Positions 10,044-17,998 are shown, numbered from the stretch's first letter. The stretch: DNA of 64,000 nucleotides from Enterobacter sp. JBIWA008 (GCF_019968765.1 NZ_CP074150.1:30232-94231); one strand, 5' to 3'. The notes: generated from the letters alone by a model not told the origin. Numbers and translations: made by a program.

Positions 10044-11843
10044 TTATCCTCCGGACTTACCGGTTAATTTTGCAAGAGCCTGTTCTACTTTTTTAATATC
10101 CTGCTCTACAATGGCTTTCTCATCAGGCGTGAGCGGGACCTCTTCGAGATAACGCCTGATAGATGTTTTACTCTCCAGCATCAGTCCGCGCGCACTGTCT
10201 TTCAGCAGATTAAAATCGCAACCAATGCAGGCCATTCTGTGCGGGCAACTGCTCCAGAATGGATTCATGCAGAAGGACTCACCAAGGTCATAATAGGTTG
10301 CCGGACCAGTGGGCGAGACCGCTTCCGGATCGTGATCGACCAGTACGCTTATCATATGGGCTATCCGATCGGCCTTCACAAATGACGCTGCCAGCTGTGT
10401 AGGGCGGATGCGAATGTAATGCAGGGTTGACTGTGGTGATGAATGACCTGACCACTGCATCAGTTCATACAGCGACATGCCCTGTGGTACGCTGGCAAGC
10501 GCAGTCAGGGCTGAAGCCCGTCCACGGTGGCTGGTTATGGCGCCTCCGCTGTCTTCAACCGGCAGCCCCGCTCTAGCGCAGAGGACTGGGATGACCGTCC
10601 GGTTAATCACATCGCTGCCTGCCGGCTTGCCGCGATACTGGAAGAGATAACGGACTTTTTCTCCGGTGCGATCATCATTCAGTTTTGCCTGATCCACGGG
10701 ACGGACGTTCAACCATATGTCTACATATTTTTTTACAATGACAGAGACGGGTTTAACAAATGCTTTCGATGTCTTTCCTGCCGGGACGTTTAGATAACAT
10801 AGTGTTCCGGCAGGAACGACACTACCATTCTCCCTGGTAATGTCTTCTGACTGAGGCGTGACGCATTCCGTAGTCAGGCGCAGGAGTTCATTCTGTCGTA
10901 AACCTGCATGGGTCCAGATAACAGCCATTGCCTGAAGCATGGAAAGGGGATAGTGAATTTCACTGAGCAGGTCTTCGTGGCGCAGGTTCAGACTGGCCCA
11001 GATGAGTTTGAGCCAGACGGGATCATCTATCACTCTCGGATTTACACCACGGCGAAAAAGTGGGGTATCCGGCGTGAAAAGGTGACGGGCGGGGCTGAAA
11101 TTAAGGCGTCCCCAGCCCCAAAGTTCGAAATCGCTCATAAATCGTCGCAGCGAATAGATAAAATGCGCACGTGAATGTGGCATCATGGGCTCTCCGGAGC
11201 GTTTGGACTTCCGCAGTCCATGTTCAGTCCCCAGAGACAGCTCATCCACTTTCATTCGCCCCACAGCAGCGATAAAACTGGCACATGTCTCAATAGACCA
11301 GTCTGTCGGGACCTTCACCTCGGGATGCTCCTTTGCCAGCCAGAGGCCGCAGCGAAGAATAAAGCTGTACTGGTTTTCACGGGTTCTGGGACGAAGCACA
11401 GATGTCTCACGCCAGCGTCTGCACCATGCGACCCATTCAGGGCTGATATTTTCGACCGGCTTCTCATGCCATTCGGTGTAGTTACGCATTCGTACCGGCT
11501 TTGCAATAATGCCAAGTGCGGCAAGCCCATGAGAAATTTTCCCTACGTGTCTTGATACGCGCTTATCGTGGTACTGCTGAGCTTGCCAGAGAAGCTCTGT
11601 GGTCATCTCTTCAAGCCTAGGATTATCATTGAGTAGCATCAGCAGACCTAGGGGGGAGGAAACGGCATGCCTCAGGTGCTGAGGGGAATCGCCCAGTGAT
11701 ATCAGTGCTTCCGACAGCCGGTTCAGCTGGTCCCGGAAAATCGCGTTGCCGTAGATGGCACTGGCGTAAAGCGACAGAGTGTTTTCATGAGGGATCTGAA
11801 GCGGCGACGTGAATGGACCGAGATGATATGCAAATGCCATCAT
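10044..11843 (-). CDS. Tyrosine recombinase, Tn554 TnpB type (main part)
   Basis: 599 residues. The C-terminal catalytic domain shows an AGLRQNE box (first Arg), SHRGR (His-x2-Arg) and the HSSPQSTLHYIRI segment with the nucleophilic tyrosine. A cysteine cluster CPHRMACIGCDF follows, as in large TnpB-like recombinases of Tn554-type elements. The ATG at 11843 has no ribosome site. The reading frame is open further upstream to a TAA at 11913-11915, and the small gene 11913-12170 ends at exactly that codon in the same frame. The protein may therefore be the C-terminal part of one longer recombinase broken by a nonsense codon. It partners with the TnpA-like gene at 12154. Confidence 0.8.
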   Translation of the reverse strand: MMAFAYHLGPFTSPLQIPHENTLSLYASAIYGNAIFRDQLNRLSEALISLGDSPQHLRHAVSSPLGLLMLLNDNPRLEEMTTELLWQAQQYHDKRVSRHVGKISHGLAALGIIAKPVRMRNYTEWHEKPVENISPEWVAWCRRWRETSVLRPRTRENQYSFILRCGLWLAKEHPEVKVPTDWSIETCASFIAAVGRMKVDELSLGTEHGLRKSKRSGEPMMPHSRAHFIYSLRRFMSDFELWGWGRLNFSPARHLFTPDTPLFRRGVNPRVIDDPVWLKLIWASLNLRHEDLLSEIHYPLSMLQAMAVIWTHAGLRQNELLRLTTECVTPQSEDITRENGSVVPAGTLCYLNVPAGKTSKAFVKPVSVIVKKYVDIWLNVRPVDQAKLNDDRTGEKVRYLFQYRGKPAGSDVINRTVIPVLCARAGLPVEDSGGAITSHRGRASALTALASVPQGMSLYELMQWSGHSSPQSTLHYIRIRPTQLAASFVKADRIAHMISVLVDHDPEAVSPTGPATYYDLGESFCMNPFWSSCPHRMACIGCDFNLLKDSARGLMLESKTSIRRYLEEVPLTPDEKAIVEQDIKKVEQALAKLTGKSGG

Positions 11844-11912
11844 AAGTGGTTTACCGCGACGATATTTATCAAACAGGGAGATCCACTGGTCTTTCCGCCA
11901 GTTCCAGCAGGG

Positions 11913-12170
11913 TTACCCTACATTTTGCATTTCAGTCAGCATCGCCATAATTACAGTGCGGGTAAGTCTACAGCCGGTGCCACTGTTGTTGGCGATATCC
12001 AGCAGGGGGGTGATCAGGGAAGAGAGGGAACCGGACCTGCCATAGTTACGGGAGCGTTTATGGCTTGTACTTAGCGCTTCTTTCTGCTCAGAACTAAAGC
12101 CAGCGTGCAGGTCATAATCTGCACGGCAAAAATGCGCGTATATGAAACCTTTATCACGCTTGCCTGTCAT
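11913..12170 (-). CDS. Small protein or N-terminal part of the TnpB-like recombinase
   Basis: 85 residues from the ATG at 12170, whose start overlaps the end of the TnpA-like gene. The sequence (starting MTGKRDKGFIYAHFCRADYD) has no family I recognise. It ends with TAA and the next codons continue in frame through about 24 sense codons into the 599-residue recombinase. Two readings are possible: a separate accessory protein like TnpC, or the original N-terminus of TnpB now cut off by a point mutation. The overlap with tnpA and the missing ribosome site at 11843 favour the second. Confidence 0.5.
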   Translation of the reverse strand: MTGKRDKGFIYAHFCRADYDLHAGFSSEQKEALSTSHKRSRNYGRSGSLSSLITPLLDIANNSGTGCRLTRTVIMAMLTEMQNVG

Positions 12171-13158
12171 TCTCTCTCTCCGGGCCAAACATGATAGCTG
12201 CGATTTTCCGGTCAGTCTCCGCAACAGTCATCGCCATTCTGGCCGCAAGATCAGTGCCTGAAAGATGGATATATATCTGCGTGGTGCGTAGATCACGATG
12301 ACCAGCATAGGTTGCTATCTCATGCAGCTTCCATCCCGCCCGGGCAAGATGTGTCAGTCGCAGGTGACGAAAGGTGTGCGTGGTCAGAAATGGCATGCTG
12401 GTCCTGTCTGACCACTCGCGAACCGTTTTACTCCAGCTCCAGTATGAAAGCGGTGAGCCATAATTTCTGTCAGAAAACGAACGGAACAGTGTTCCACCAG
12501 TAATACCCGTTTGCTTCAGGTTCCTGAGATGTGCTGCCAGTACCGGCGTAATCGCCGAGCCGTAGCAGACCACCCGTTCGCGTTTGCCTTTAGTGTTTTC
12601 GGCGCGAATCCGTATAAGCCTGTGGGCAGGATCGATATCCTCTATAGTTATTGTCGTCACCTCAGAGCGTCTTAGCGCACCATGATACGCCAGCGCTAGC
12701 ATCAGGCGATCGCGCAATGAACAGTCTGATATATAACCCAAGAGATGATACCACTGGCCGTCATCCGGAATTTGTGGCAGTCGTGTTATTCGCTGGACCA
12801 TACCGCGTCCTGCTGAAGGCATGTGGGGCGTGCCTGCTCGCGGTAAAGGGTTCCGGCTAATTACCCCCATGTAAATCAGATAGTCAAACCACAGACGTAT
12901 AGCAGAAAGGCGAAGCTGAAGCGTTGCACTGGCTGCAGGCTGAGGCATGCCGGGTAACTGGGGGCGAATGTACGCAGCGATATCTTCAAAGCTTGCCTGC
13001 TCGGGGGGCAATTCCCGCTGGCAGCAGAAGTGAAAGAAGTGAGTAAGTGAGCCGCGGTAGGCATGAATTGTCGCCGGTGACCTGCCGAGATCGGATAATA
13101 ACCCCAACCATCGTTCTGCCTGTGAACTGGCAGGAGTACAGAATAAAGTGGTGAGCAT
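12154..13158 (-). CDS. Tyrosine recombinase, Tn554 TnpA type
   Basis: 334 residues with an SAM-like core-binding N-terminal domain (about 10-105) and a phage-integrase catalytic domain. Visible catalytic residues: Arg in YHGALRRSEV, His-x2-Arg in THTFRHLRLTHL, His in AGHRDLRTTQIYIH, and the final tyrosine in the same segment. The start has AAGGAG seven bases upstream. It is the first gene of the recombinase operon next to the right end of the element and overlaps the following gene. It probably catalyses strand exchange together with the larger recombinase; no RNA-guided or DDE chemistry is involved. Confidence 0.88.
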   Translation of the reverse strand: MLTTLFCTPASSQAERWLGLLSDLGRSPATIHAYRGSLTHFFHFCCQRELPPEQASFEDIAAYIRPQLPGMPQPAASATLQLRLSAIRLWFDYLIYMGVISRNPLPRAGTPHMPSAGRGMVQRITRLPQIPDDGQWYHLLGYISDCSLRDRLMLALAYHGALRRSEVTTITIEDIDPAHRLIRIRAENTKGKRERVVCYGSAITPVLAAHLRNLKQTGITGGTLFRSFSDRNYGSPLSYWSWSKTVREWSDRTSMPFLTTHTFRHLRLTHLARAGWKLHEIATYAGHRDLRTTQIYIHLSGTDLAARMAMTVAETDRKIAAIMFGPERENDRQA

Positions 13159-13229
13159 TGTGTTCTCCTTTGTAATCAGGAACCCTGTTCAAAGTTTACA
13201 CAGAAAATGTTGCATTCCACTTAACTTAC

Positions 13230-13456
13230 TAAAGTTCATAGTTGCTTGAGAACGCGTATATTTTTTCCGGGTACGTTTCGTTTTTCATCTGAAACCACGG
13301 CGTGCCCATTTTGATCCAGGGCTTTGCCTCGGCACTTCTTGCGATGACGCAGCCATCGTTATTACTGAGCACCACAACCGGCTTTCCTTTCAAATCAGGG
13401 CGGAAAACACGTTCGCAGCTGGCATAAAAGCTGTTCACATCGGCCAGGGCAAACAT
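13230..13456 (-). pseudogene. umuC: umuC 5' part (first 75 codons)
   Basis: Encodes [18 protein letters not shown] (first catalytic Asp region), [11 protein letters not shown] and ends FSSNYEL, where the inserted element begins and gives a TAG stop within two bases. The ATG overlaps the umuD stop (TGATG), the normal operon junction. The rest of the gene is at 3475-4519. The fragment lacks most of the polymerase and cannot be active. Confidence 0.95.
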
Positions 13457-13887
13457 CAGTACATCTCCCTCGGGCGGTGGATGATGTGCGTGACGACGCC
13501 AAAGATATCCAGATCGTCCGGGTCGGGATAAATCGGCGACCAGGCGGCGTTCATTGGCTGCAGCGTCAGTCGTGGCGTCAGCAGAAGCCGTTTAACCGTA
13601 AACTCCCCCTACACACTGGCCACAACAATATCGCCGTGCCGGGGCTTCTCTGCACTGTCCACAACCAGCAGATCGCCATTGTAAAGGCTGCCGTCGGACA
13701 TGCTGTCACCGCTGGCACGGAGATAGTAAGTCGCGCTCGGGTGCCGTATGCAGTAATCATGGAGATCCAGGTCGGACTCGACATAGTCAGCGGCAGGGCT
13801 GGGAAAACCGCAGCTGGCCAGGTCTGCAAACAACGGATGGGCCTGTGGCGGGAGTGCTTTCCCGGTGCTGAAAAGCTGCAGTTTCAT
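13456..13887 (-). pseudogene. umuD: umuD with an in-frame amber codon
   Basis: The frame runs 143 codons from ATG 13887 (AGGAGG upstream) to a TGA that overlaps umuC. It shows the autocleavage site context [11 protein letters not shown] and the active-site serine in ASGDSMSDG. Codon 93 is TAG (13609-13611), right before GEFTVKR, which holds the catalytic lysine; after it the frame continues with normal UmuD sequence to REMY. The product is thus a 92-residue fragment without the lysine of the Ser-Lys dyad. UmuD is the cleavable subunit of DNA polymerase V. A sequencing error could also produce this single-base change. Confidence 0.9.
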
Positions 13888-13911
13888 CTTTCCTCCTGAC
13901 GTCTAAATATA

Positions 13912-13927
13912 CTGTTTATGCATGCAG
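13912..13927 (-). promoter_or_regulatory. LexA (SOS) box upstream of umuD
   Basis: CTGTTTATGCATGCAG fits the LexA consensus CTG-N10-CAG and lies 25 bp before the umuD start. The broken umuDC operon therefore still carries its SOS control site. Confidence 0.85.
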
Positions 13928-13994
13928 TATATTTAACAGCGTGAGGATAATCCAGATCGCCTGCGCCATGAACAGGGTGAGTAATCTAAGTTAC

Positions 13995-14021
13995 TCAAAA
14001 TGCTAGTTAATATCATTTTGA
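13995..14021. promoter_or_regulatory. Inverted repeat upstream of stbA
   Basis: TCAAAATG and CATTTTGA face each other across an 11-bp spacer about 95 bp before stbA, in an AT-rich gap (13928-14115). A role as StbB/ParR-type operator or partition site is plausible by position only. Confidence 0.4.
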
Positions 14022-14115
14022 ATCATTTGTACTGCTCACAATGAGAAATGAGGCTTTTGTTTTTCCATTTTGCTCTTATAATGTGTATCAAATTGAGTTT
14101 AATTAACGGAGCATA

Positions 14116-15090
14116 ATGATGAATATTTACTGCGATGATGGTTCAACTAATGTTAAGCTGGCATGGTTTGAAGGAAACGAGCTGAAGACCCGGGTTTCTG
14201 CTAACTCCTTCCGGCATGGCTGGAAAGTGGCGGAATTCAGTGCCGCAACGTTCAACTATCAGGTGGGCAAGCTGAAATACACCTGGGACAGCGTCAGCAG
14301 GGATGCCATCCCGACAACAAACGTGGAATATCAGTACGGTGATCTCAACCTGCTGGCCGTGCATCATGCCCTGCTGAACAGCGGACTTGAGCCGCAGCCG
14401 GTGAGCCTGACCGTGACGCTGCCCCTGAGCGAGTATTATGACGGAGACTGCCAGCGGAACGAGGAGAACATCCGACGCAAACGGGAAAACCTGATGCGTG
14501 GGCTGGTTCTGAATAAGGGCAGGGCATTTACCGTAACGGACGTGAAGGTGATGCCGGAATCACTGCCGGCGGCGTTCTCCCGACTTGCAGAGCTGAAGCC
14601 CGGACCCGCTGAGACCACCCTGATTATCGATCTCGGCGGAACCACGCTTGATGCCGGCGTGATTGTCGGACAGTTTGATGATATCAGTGCGGTACACGGC
14701 AATCCGTCTGTCGGCGTGTCACAGGTCACCCGCGCCGCTGCAGGCGCGCTGCGGGCTGCAGACAGCGAAACCAGCGCGCTTATTGCTGACACGGTCATTC
14801 GCAACCGCAATGATCGTCAGTATCTGCAGCGAGTGATCAACGATGCCGGAAAAATTGACGATGTTCTGAACAAAATTACAGAGGCAATCACTTCCCTGGG
14901 CGCGCGTGTCACCAGTGAGCTGACGGCCTTCAGGAACGTTAACCGGGTATTCCTGGTCGGGGGAGGCGCATCCCTCATTGAAGAGGCTATCCGTCAGGCC
15001 TGGCCTCTGGCTCCTGACCGTATCGAGGTTATCGGCGATCCGCAGCTGGCGCTGGCCAGAGAGATTGCCCTTTACAATAAAGAGGACTAA
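14116..15090 (+). CDS. stbA: Actin-like plasmid segregation protein StbA/ParM
   Basis: 324 residues, similar in length to R1 ParM (320). ParM-type proteins form ATP-driven filaments that push sister plasmids apart (type II partition). Family signatures: DDGSTNVKLAW (phosphate 1), TLPLSEYYD, VKVMPESLPA, LIIDLGGTTLD (phosphate 2) and LVGGGASLIEEA (adenosine motif). GGAG stands 7 bases before the ATG at 14116; a second ATG follows directly. Two bases separate it from stbB, so they form an operon. This is a second partition system besides sopABC. Confidence 0.93.
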   Translation: MMNIYCDDGSTNVKLAWFEGNELKTRVSANSFRHGWKVAEFSAATFNYQVGKLKYTWDSVSRDAIPTTNVEYQYGDLNLLAVHHALLNSGLEPQPVSLTVTLPLSEYYDGDCQRNEENIRRKRENLMRGLVLNKGRAFTVTDVKVMPESLPAAFSRLAELKPGPAETTLIIDLGGTTLDAGVIVGQFDDISAVHGNPSVGVSQVTRAAAGALRAADSETSALIADTVIRNRNDRQYLQRVINDAGKIDDVLNKITEAITSLGARVTSELTAFRNVNRVFLVGGGASLIEEAIRQAWPLAPDRIEVIGDPQLALAREIALYNKED

Positions 15091-15092
15091 AC

Positions 15093-15755
15093 GTGCCGGA
15101 CGGCCAGTATTCTTTCTATCTGCACAGCGACGATCGCACCGACATCGCGGCGATGGCGACCATCAGCACCATCTCACAGCCCCTGCGCGGTGACTTCATC
15201 CGGACCGCTGCCACCGCCGGGGCGGTGATGTACCAGACGGATGCCCGTTTACCGGCGCTGATCCCGGTGTTCTTTGACGGGCATCTGAGCGCCATCCGGC
15301 TTTGTGCCGTGATGGCGCTGGTATCCGGCACCTGGTCTTCACTCTCAGGACTTCCTGATGAGCCTGATGGTGGCGTGGCTGCTCTGGCCATGTCACCGGA
15401 GACGGAATACCAGCGCCGGCGTTACACCCTGACGCTTCAGGATGACCGGAGCAGTGAACGGGGTGAGCGTGTGCTGACGGGCGTGTCATCCCGCCTGCGC
15501 GGAGAGCTGCTGAGAAACCTGATTATCACCGGTCTGGCCCTGCATACGACCGCACCGGAGCTGCCGCGTCTGCTGGCCAGCATGCCGGTACCGCCCGGCA
15601 CGGTCAGCGAGCTGCAGGTTCTTGTTCAGCAGATGGCCGGTACGGCTGGCGTGAGTCAGGCTGCAGTACCGGAGAAACCAGCAGAGCCTGCCGCACCGGT
15701 ATCCGGTGAAGCGACCAGGATAAAGAAAAATATGCAACGGGCGTTCGGAGACTAA
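15093..15755 (+). CDS. stbB: Plasmid stability protein StbB (ParR-like adaptor)
   Basis: 220 residues from a GTG start two bases after the stbA stop, with GAGG nearby. In stbAB/parMRC loci the second gene encodes the DNA-binding adaptor that links the centromere to ParM filaments and represses the operon. The C-terminal third is rich in Pro, Ala and Glu, then basic (ATRIKKNMQRAFGD). I recognise it as StbB mainly by its position and by general resemblance to plasmid StbB proteins; no fold-specific motif is visible. Confidence 0.75.
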   Translation: MPDGQYSFYLHSDDRTDIAAMATISTISQPLRGDFIRTAATAGAVMYQTDARLPALIPVFFDGHLSAIRLCAVMALVSGTWSSLSGLPDEPDGGVAALAMSPETEYQRRRYTLTLQDDRSSERGERVLTGVSSRLRGELLRNLIITGLALHTTAPELPRLLASMPVPPGTVSELQVLVQQMAGTAGVSQAAVPEKPAEPAAPVSGEATRIKKNMQRAFGD

Positions 15756-15758
15756 AAC

Positions 15759-16022
15759 ATGTCAGTGATTAAACAGAAGGCAGAGCAGTGCATTCATAAC
15801 TTTCTGCGTGCCCGGAACGTGCCTGAATCTCAGTGGCCGGATCTGGTCAAAAAGACCGGCAGGGGAATGATACTGGCAGGCGTGGCCGTTGTGGTTCCCG
15901 GCGTTCTGGTTGATAACATCTCCCTGCCGGTGACAATTGCGATGCAGGTCTGCTACGCCTCGCTGATCGGCCTCGGGGTTCTCCTGGCGTTTGACGATAA
16001 AAAGCCGAAGAACCGATCCTGA
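15759..16022 (+). CDS. Small membrane protein downstream of stbAB
   Basis: 87 residues; starts four bases after stbB, so probably in the same operon. An N-terminal soluble helix (about 1-35) is followed by two hydrophobic segments (about 36-52 and 55-73) with a short lysine-rich tail. No family is recognised. It could be a third stability protein, but that is only position-based. Confidence 0.7.
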   Translation: MSVIKQKAEQCIHNFLRARNVPESQWPDLVKKTGRGMILAGVAVVVPGVLVDNISLPVTIAMQVCYASLIGLGVLLAFDDKKPKNRS

Positions 16023-16069
16023 GCAGGAACATCATTCAGAATGGTAACCAGACAGCCCGGGAGGGACTG

Positions 16070-16171
16070 ATGCAAAAGGTTAAGAGAGCGGGGCTGACGC
16101 TGGCGGAGGCCAGCGAGCTGTTGAACTGTCAGGAAATAAAGGAGATGAACAACAATGAGGAGGACAAATGA
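16070..16171 (+). CDS. Short peptide gene (33 residues)
   Basis: ATG at 16070 preceded by GGGAGGG, reading MQKVKRAGLTLAEASELLNC and ending in NNNEEDK. Its TGA overlaps the ATG of the next gene at 16168, which suggests a translationally coupled pair. The composition is charged and helical. No function can be assigned; it could be a leader peptide. Confidence 0.45.
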   Translation: MQKVKRAGLTLAEASELLNCQEIKEMNNNEEDK

Positions 16172-16548
16172 AGTGTAATACTGCAATTTTGTTTGTGGCG
16201 CTCACACTGGCAATACCCGGCGCGGTGAATGCCGCAGCCACAGTGGCGGTTCTTGACCAGATTGCCACGAAAAAGCAAAAGGAACGTGAAGACCAGCTCG
16301 AAGCCGTGGAACGTGATGCTTTAGCACAGCCAGATGCATGGAAAGCATATCTACAGGTGTCTGACGCAGTGCCTGCTGATGCCCCCATCATGCTGCAAAA
16401 CCGCTACCGCAGCCTCGCCATTTCACTGGCACTGAAGGCTGCAATGGCCTGTTCGTCAGACGCTCTCAAGCTTCTCGAGCGTAACGACGTAATTGAGTTT
16501 CGCGTACTCCGATCATCGTTAGTCTCAGCCTGCAAAACAGCTAAATAA
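16168..16548 (+). CDS. Secreted hypothetical protein
   Basis: 126 residues with a clear signal peptide (MKCNTAILFVALTLAIPGAV, cleavage likely after VNA). The mature part is helical (about 25-100) with two later cysteines (Cys95, Cys122 by rough count) that could form a disulfide. The ribosome site GAGGAGG lies 5 bases upstream. Family unknown. It sits between the stb locus and the leading-region repeats. Confidence 0.7.
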   Translation: MKCNTAILFVALTLAIPGAVNAAATVAVLDQIATKKQKEREDQLEAVERDALAQPDAWKAYLQVSDAVPADAPIMLQNRYRSLAISLALKAAMACSSDALKLLERNDVIEFRVLRSSLVSACKTAK

Positions 16549-16658
16549 GTTTCGTGCCAGCTGCCCACTTCCAGATTCCAATCTTCGGCTGGCATTCTCT
16601 CAATCCTGTAACCCTCTGTCCTGCATTGTCCTGAAGAGGAGAATGCAGGCCAAAAAAA

Positions 16659-16687
16659 ACGGCAGGGTGACATCTCATCCCTGCCGT
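16659..16687 (-). terminator. Hairpin with U-tract on the minus strand
   Basis: Stem ACGGCAGGG / CCCTGCCGT, preceded on the plus strand by eight A. Read on the minus strand this is a hairpin followed by eight U, a standard terminator. No minus-strand gene is visible upstream of it. Confidence 0.7.
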
Positions 16688-16731
16688 CAAAACTAAACGC
16701 TTAATTTTTCGGCGATTATAATGTATTGTTT

Positions 16732-16747
16732 TGTGATGTAAATCACA
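16732..16747. promoter_or_regulatory. CRP-like binding site
   Basis: TGTGATGTAAATCACA is a perfect TGTGA-N6-TCACA palindrome, in an AT-rich stretch with TATAAT at 16717-16722. It lies 260 bp before the gene at 17006 and could control leading-region expression by catabolite repression. Confidence 0.6.
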
Positions 16748-16802
16748 TTTTAATTTAATGTGAAATTTTCCCTCCGTTTTATATCTCCCGTAAAAAATTA
16801 CC

Positions 16803-16987
16803 CGCCGTGCCTTCACGCTAACCAGGCCGCTGCGGTCGCAAGGGTTCACGTTGTCTCCGTCCTCACCCGTTCGCGCCCTGCACGGTGCATTCAGCCCGTG
16901 AAGGGCTTGCGCTGCGGCTTCGGCGTCGCCCTGGCGTCCTCCGCTTTACGCCGTGTTTTTGTGGCGGCACGGCGCAAGAGGGTGCCG
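16803..16987 (+). repeat. Leading-region foldback repeat A, copy 1
   Basis: 185-bp GC-rich repeat also found at 17792-17976 and 19533-19712, each time immediately before a gene. It contains nested complementary segments that can fold back in single-stranded DNA, ending with CGGCAC/GTGCCG. F leading regions carry such single-strand promoters (Frpo/ssi) that RNA polymerase uses on incoming T-DNA. That role is inferred. Confidence 0.7.
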
Positions 16988-17005
16988 GATGCTGAGGACA
17001 CAACC

Positions 17006-17473
17006 ATGTTCAGACTGACCTGTATTGAACTCGATAACGGCGAGTTTGCCGTCTATATCAATTACCATTACCTGCGGAGTGAAGATGCCAGCGGAAAACG
17101 GCTTTCTCTGGGGGAGGTTCTGGAGCAGCTCTCACTGCTGCCGGGCGTGGAATTACAGACCCTGCTGGAACCCGTACCGGAGTGCGATGACTGGTGCTGG
17201 AACGACATCGCCGATCGCGTCCTGCCGTCGCGTCCTGCATGTCGTTATGATGTGACGGTGGCAGGGCTCATCGCCAGGCTGAAGCAGTACCCACCGGATG
17301 CACTGTGTATGGGGACGTTCTGGCTGGAAGATGATTTTCTGTCGCTTGATGACAGTCTGTCGGAGGAAGAAATTGCAGAAGCCATGCGTATCTGCGACCA
17401 CAGCCACGATGCAGGCATCGGTTTTAACTGGGACACGCTGCAGTTCGCTATCGACCACGTGAAGGGGCGCTGA
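17006..17473 (+). CDS. Leading-region hypothetical protein
   Basis: 155 residues from the ATG at 17006, 19 bp after repeat A copy 1. Acidic, with the sequence MFRLTCIELDNGEFAVYINY at the start and an acidic stretch LDDSLSEEEIAEAM near 115-128. No signal peptide or membrane segment. I do not recognise the family; its place suggests early expression in recipients. Confidence 0.75.
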   Translation: MFRLTCIELDNGEFAVYINYHYLRSEDASGKRLSLGEVLEQLSLLPGVELQTLLEPVPECDDWCWNDIADRVLPSRPACRYDVTVAGLIARLKQYPPDALCMGTFWLEDDFLSLDDSLSEEEIAEAMRICDHSHDAGIGFNWDTLQFAIDHVKGR

Positions 17474-17478
17474 AAAAA

Positions 17479-17505
17479 AGGACACCGTCCGGGGAGGGGT
17501 GTCCT
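17479..17505 (-). terminator. Hairpin with U-tract on the minus strand
   Basis: Stem AGGACACC / GGTGTCCT with seven A on the plus-strand 5' side, so it works as a terminator for leftward transcription. It starts 5 bp after the stop codon at 17473. Confidence 0.7.
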
Positions 17506-17614
17506 GAAATGTGTCATATTCGTTGTAAGTGAAAACTGTTCAGATGTTTTCGAAACAGATGATTGCACAATTACTTCATACTTTCACCTGCCATATATGC
17601 GACTCAAAAAAAAA

Positions 17615-17638
17615 GGACGTCTCCTGCAGGAGTCGTCC
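17615..17638 (-). terminator. Second minus-strand terminator hairpin
   Basis: Almost perfect palindrome (GGACG-t-CTCC TGCA GGAG-t-CGTCC) preceded by nine A on the plus strand, giving nine U after the hairpin on the minus strand. The gap 17506-17791 holds no gene. Confidence 0.75.
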
Positions 17639-17791
17639 AAAGCATACCAGGCTTTCGATACACGCACTGCGCTGCAGATGCGAACTCATTTTGAGTTTTT
17701 CATAGCCTTATGGAGTCATCAGCTACCAGAACTGGTAGTAAAGGATGTCGGTTCCCTCCGCCTTATTGCCGCCAGCCGGCGGCGTGTTCAA

Positions 17792-17976
17792 CGCCGTGCC
17801 TTCACGCTAACCCGGCCGCTGCGGTCGCAAGGGTTCACGTTGTCTCCGTCCTCACCCGTTCGCACATTTCACGGTGCATTCAGCCCGTGAAGGGCTTGCG
17901 CTGCGGCTTGCGGCGTCGCCCCTGCGCCCTCCGCTTTCCGCCGGGTTTTGTGGCGGCACGGCGCAAGAGGGTGCCG
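17792..17976 (+). repeat. Leading-region foldback repeat A, copy 2
   Basis: Second 185-bp copy, exactly 989 bp after the first. TTCACGG (17868-17874) pairs with CCGTGAA (17885-17891), and CGCAAG further out pairs with CTTGCG, with CCGC/GCGG outside, giving a long interrupted stem. It ends 22 bp before the methylase gene. Confidence 0.75.
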
Positions 17977-17998
17977 CATATCAGAGAGGAGTGTGTCT

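Larger units (their letters stand above)
4520..13229. mobile_element. Tyrosine-recombinase transposon carrying EcoRII and a RloC-like gene, inserted in umuC
   Basis: Joining base 4519 to base 13230 recreates uninterrupted umuC with no lost or duplicated base, so the 8710-bp insert boundaries can be read directly. The ends show a short imperfect inverted repeat (ttatgtggaat on the left, ttaagtggaat on the right when reversed). There is no target duplication, as expected for Tn554-type elements that move by tyrosine recombinases. Contents: RloC-like ATPase, ecoRIIM, ecoRIIR, a TnpB-type recombinase with an in-frame stop, and a TnpA-type recombinase at the right end. 4520-4771 holds only the presumed promoter of the ATPase gene. 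Confidence 0.85.

Noticed and set aside
16760..17005. Upstream extension of the protein starting at 17006
   Set aside because: The extension would translate repeat A, which is non-coding in its other copies, and the ATG at 17006 is a better start.
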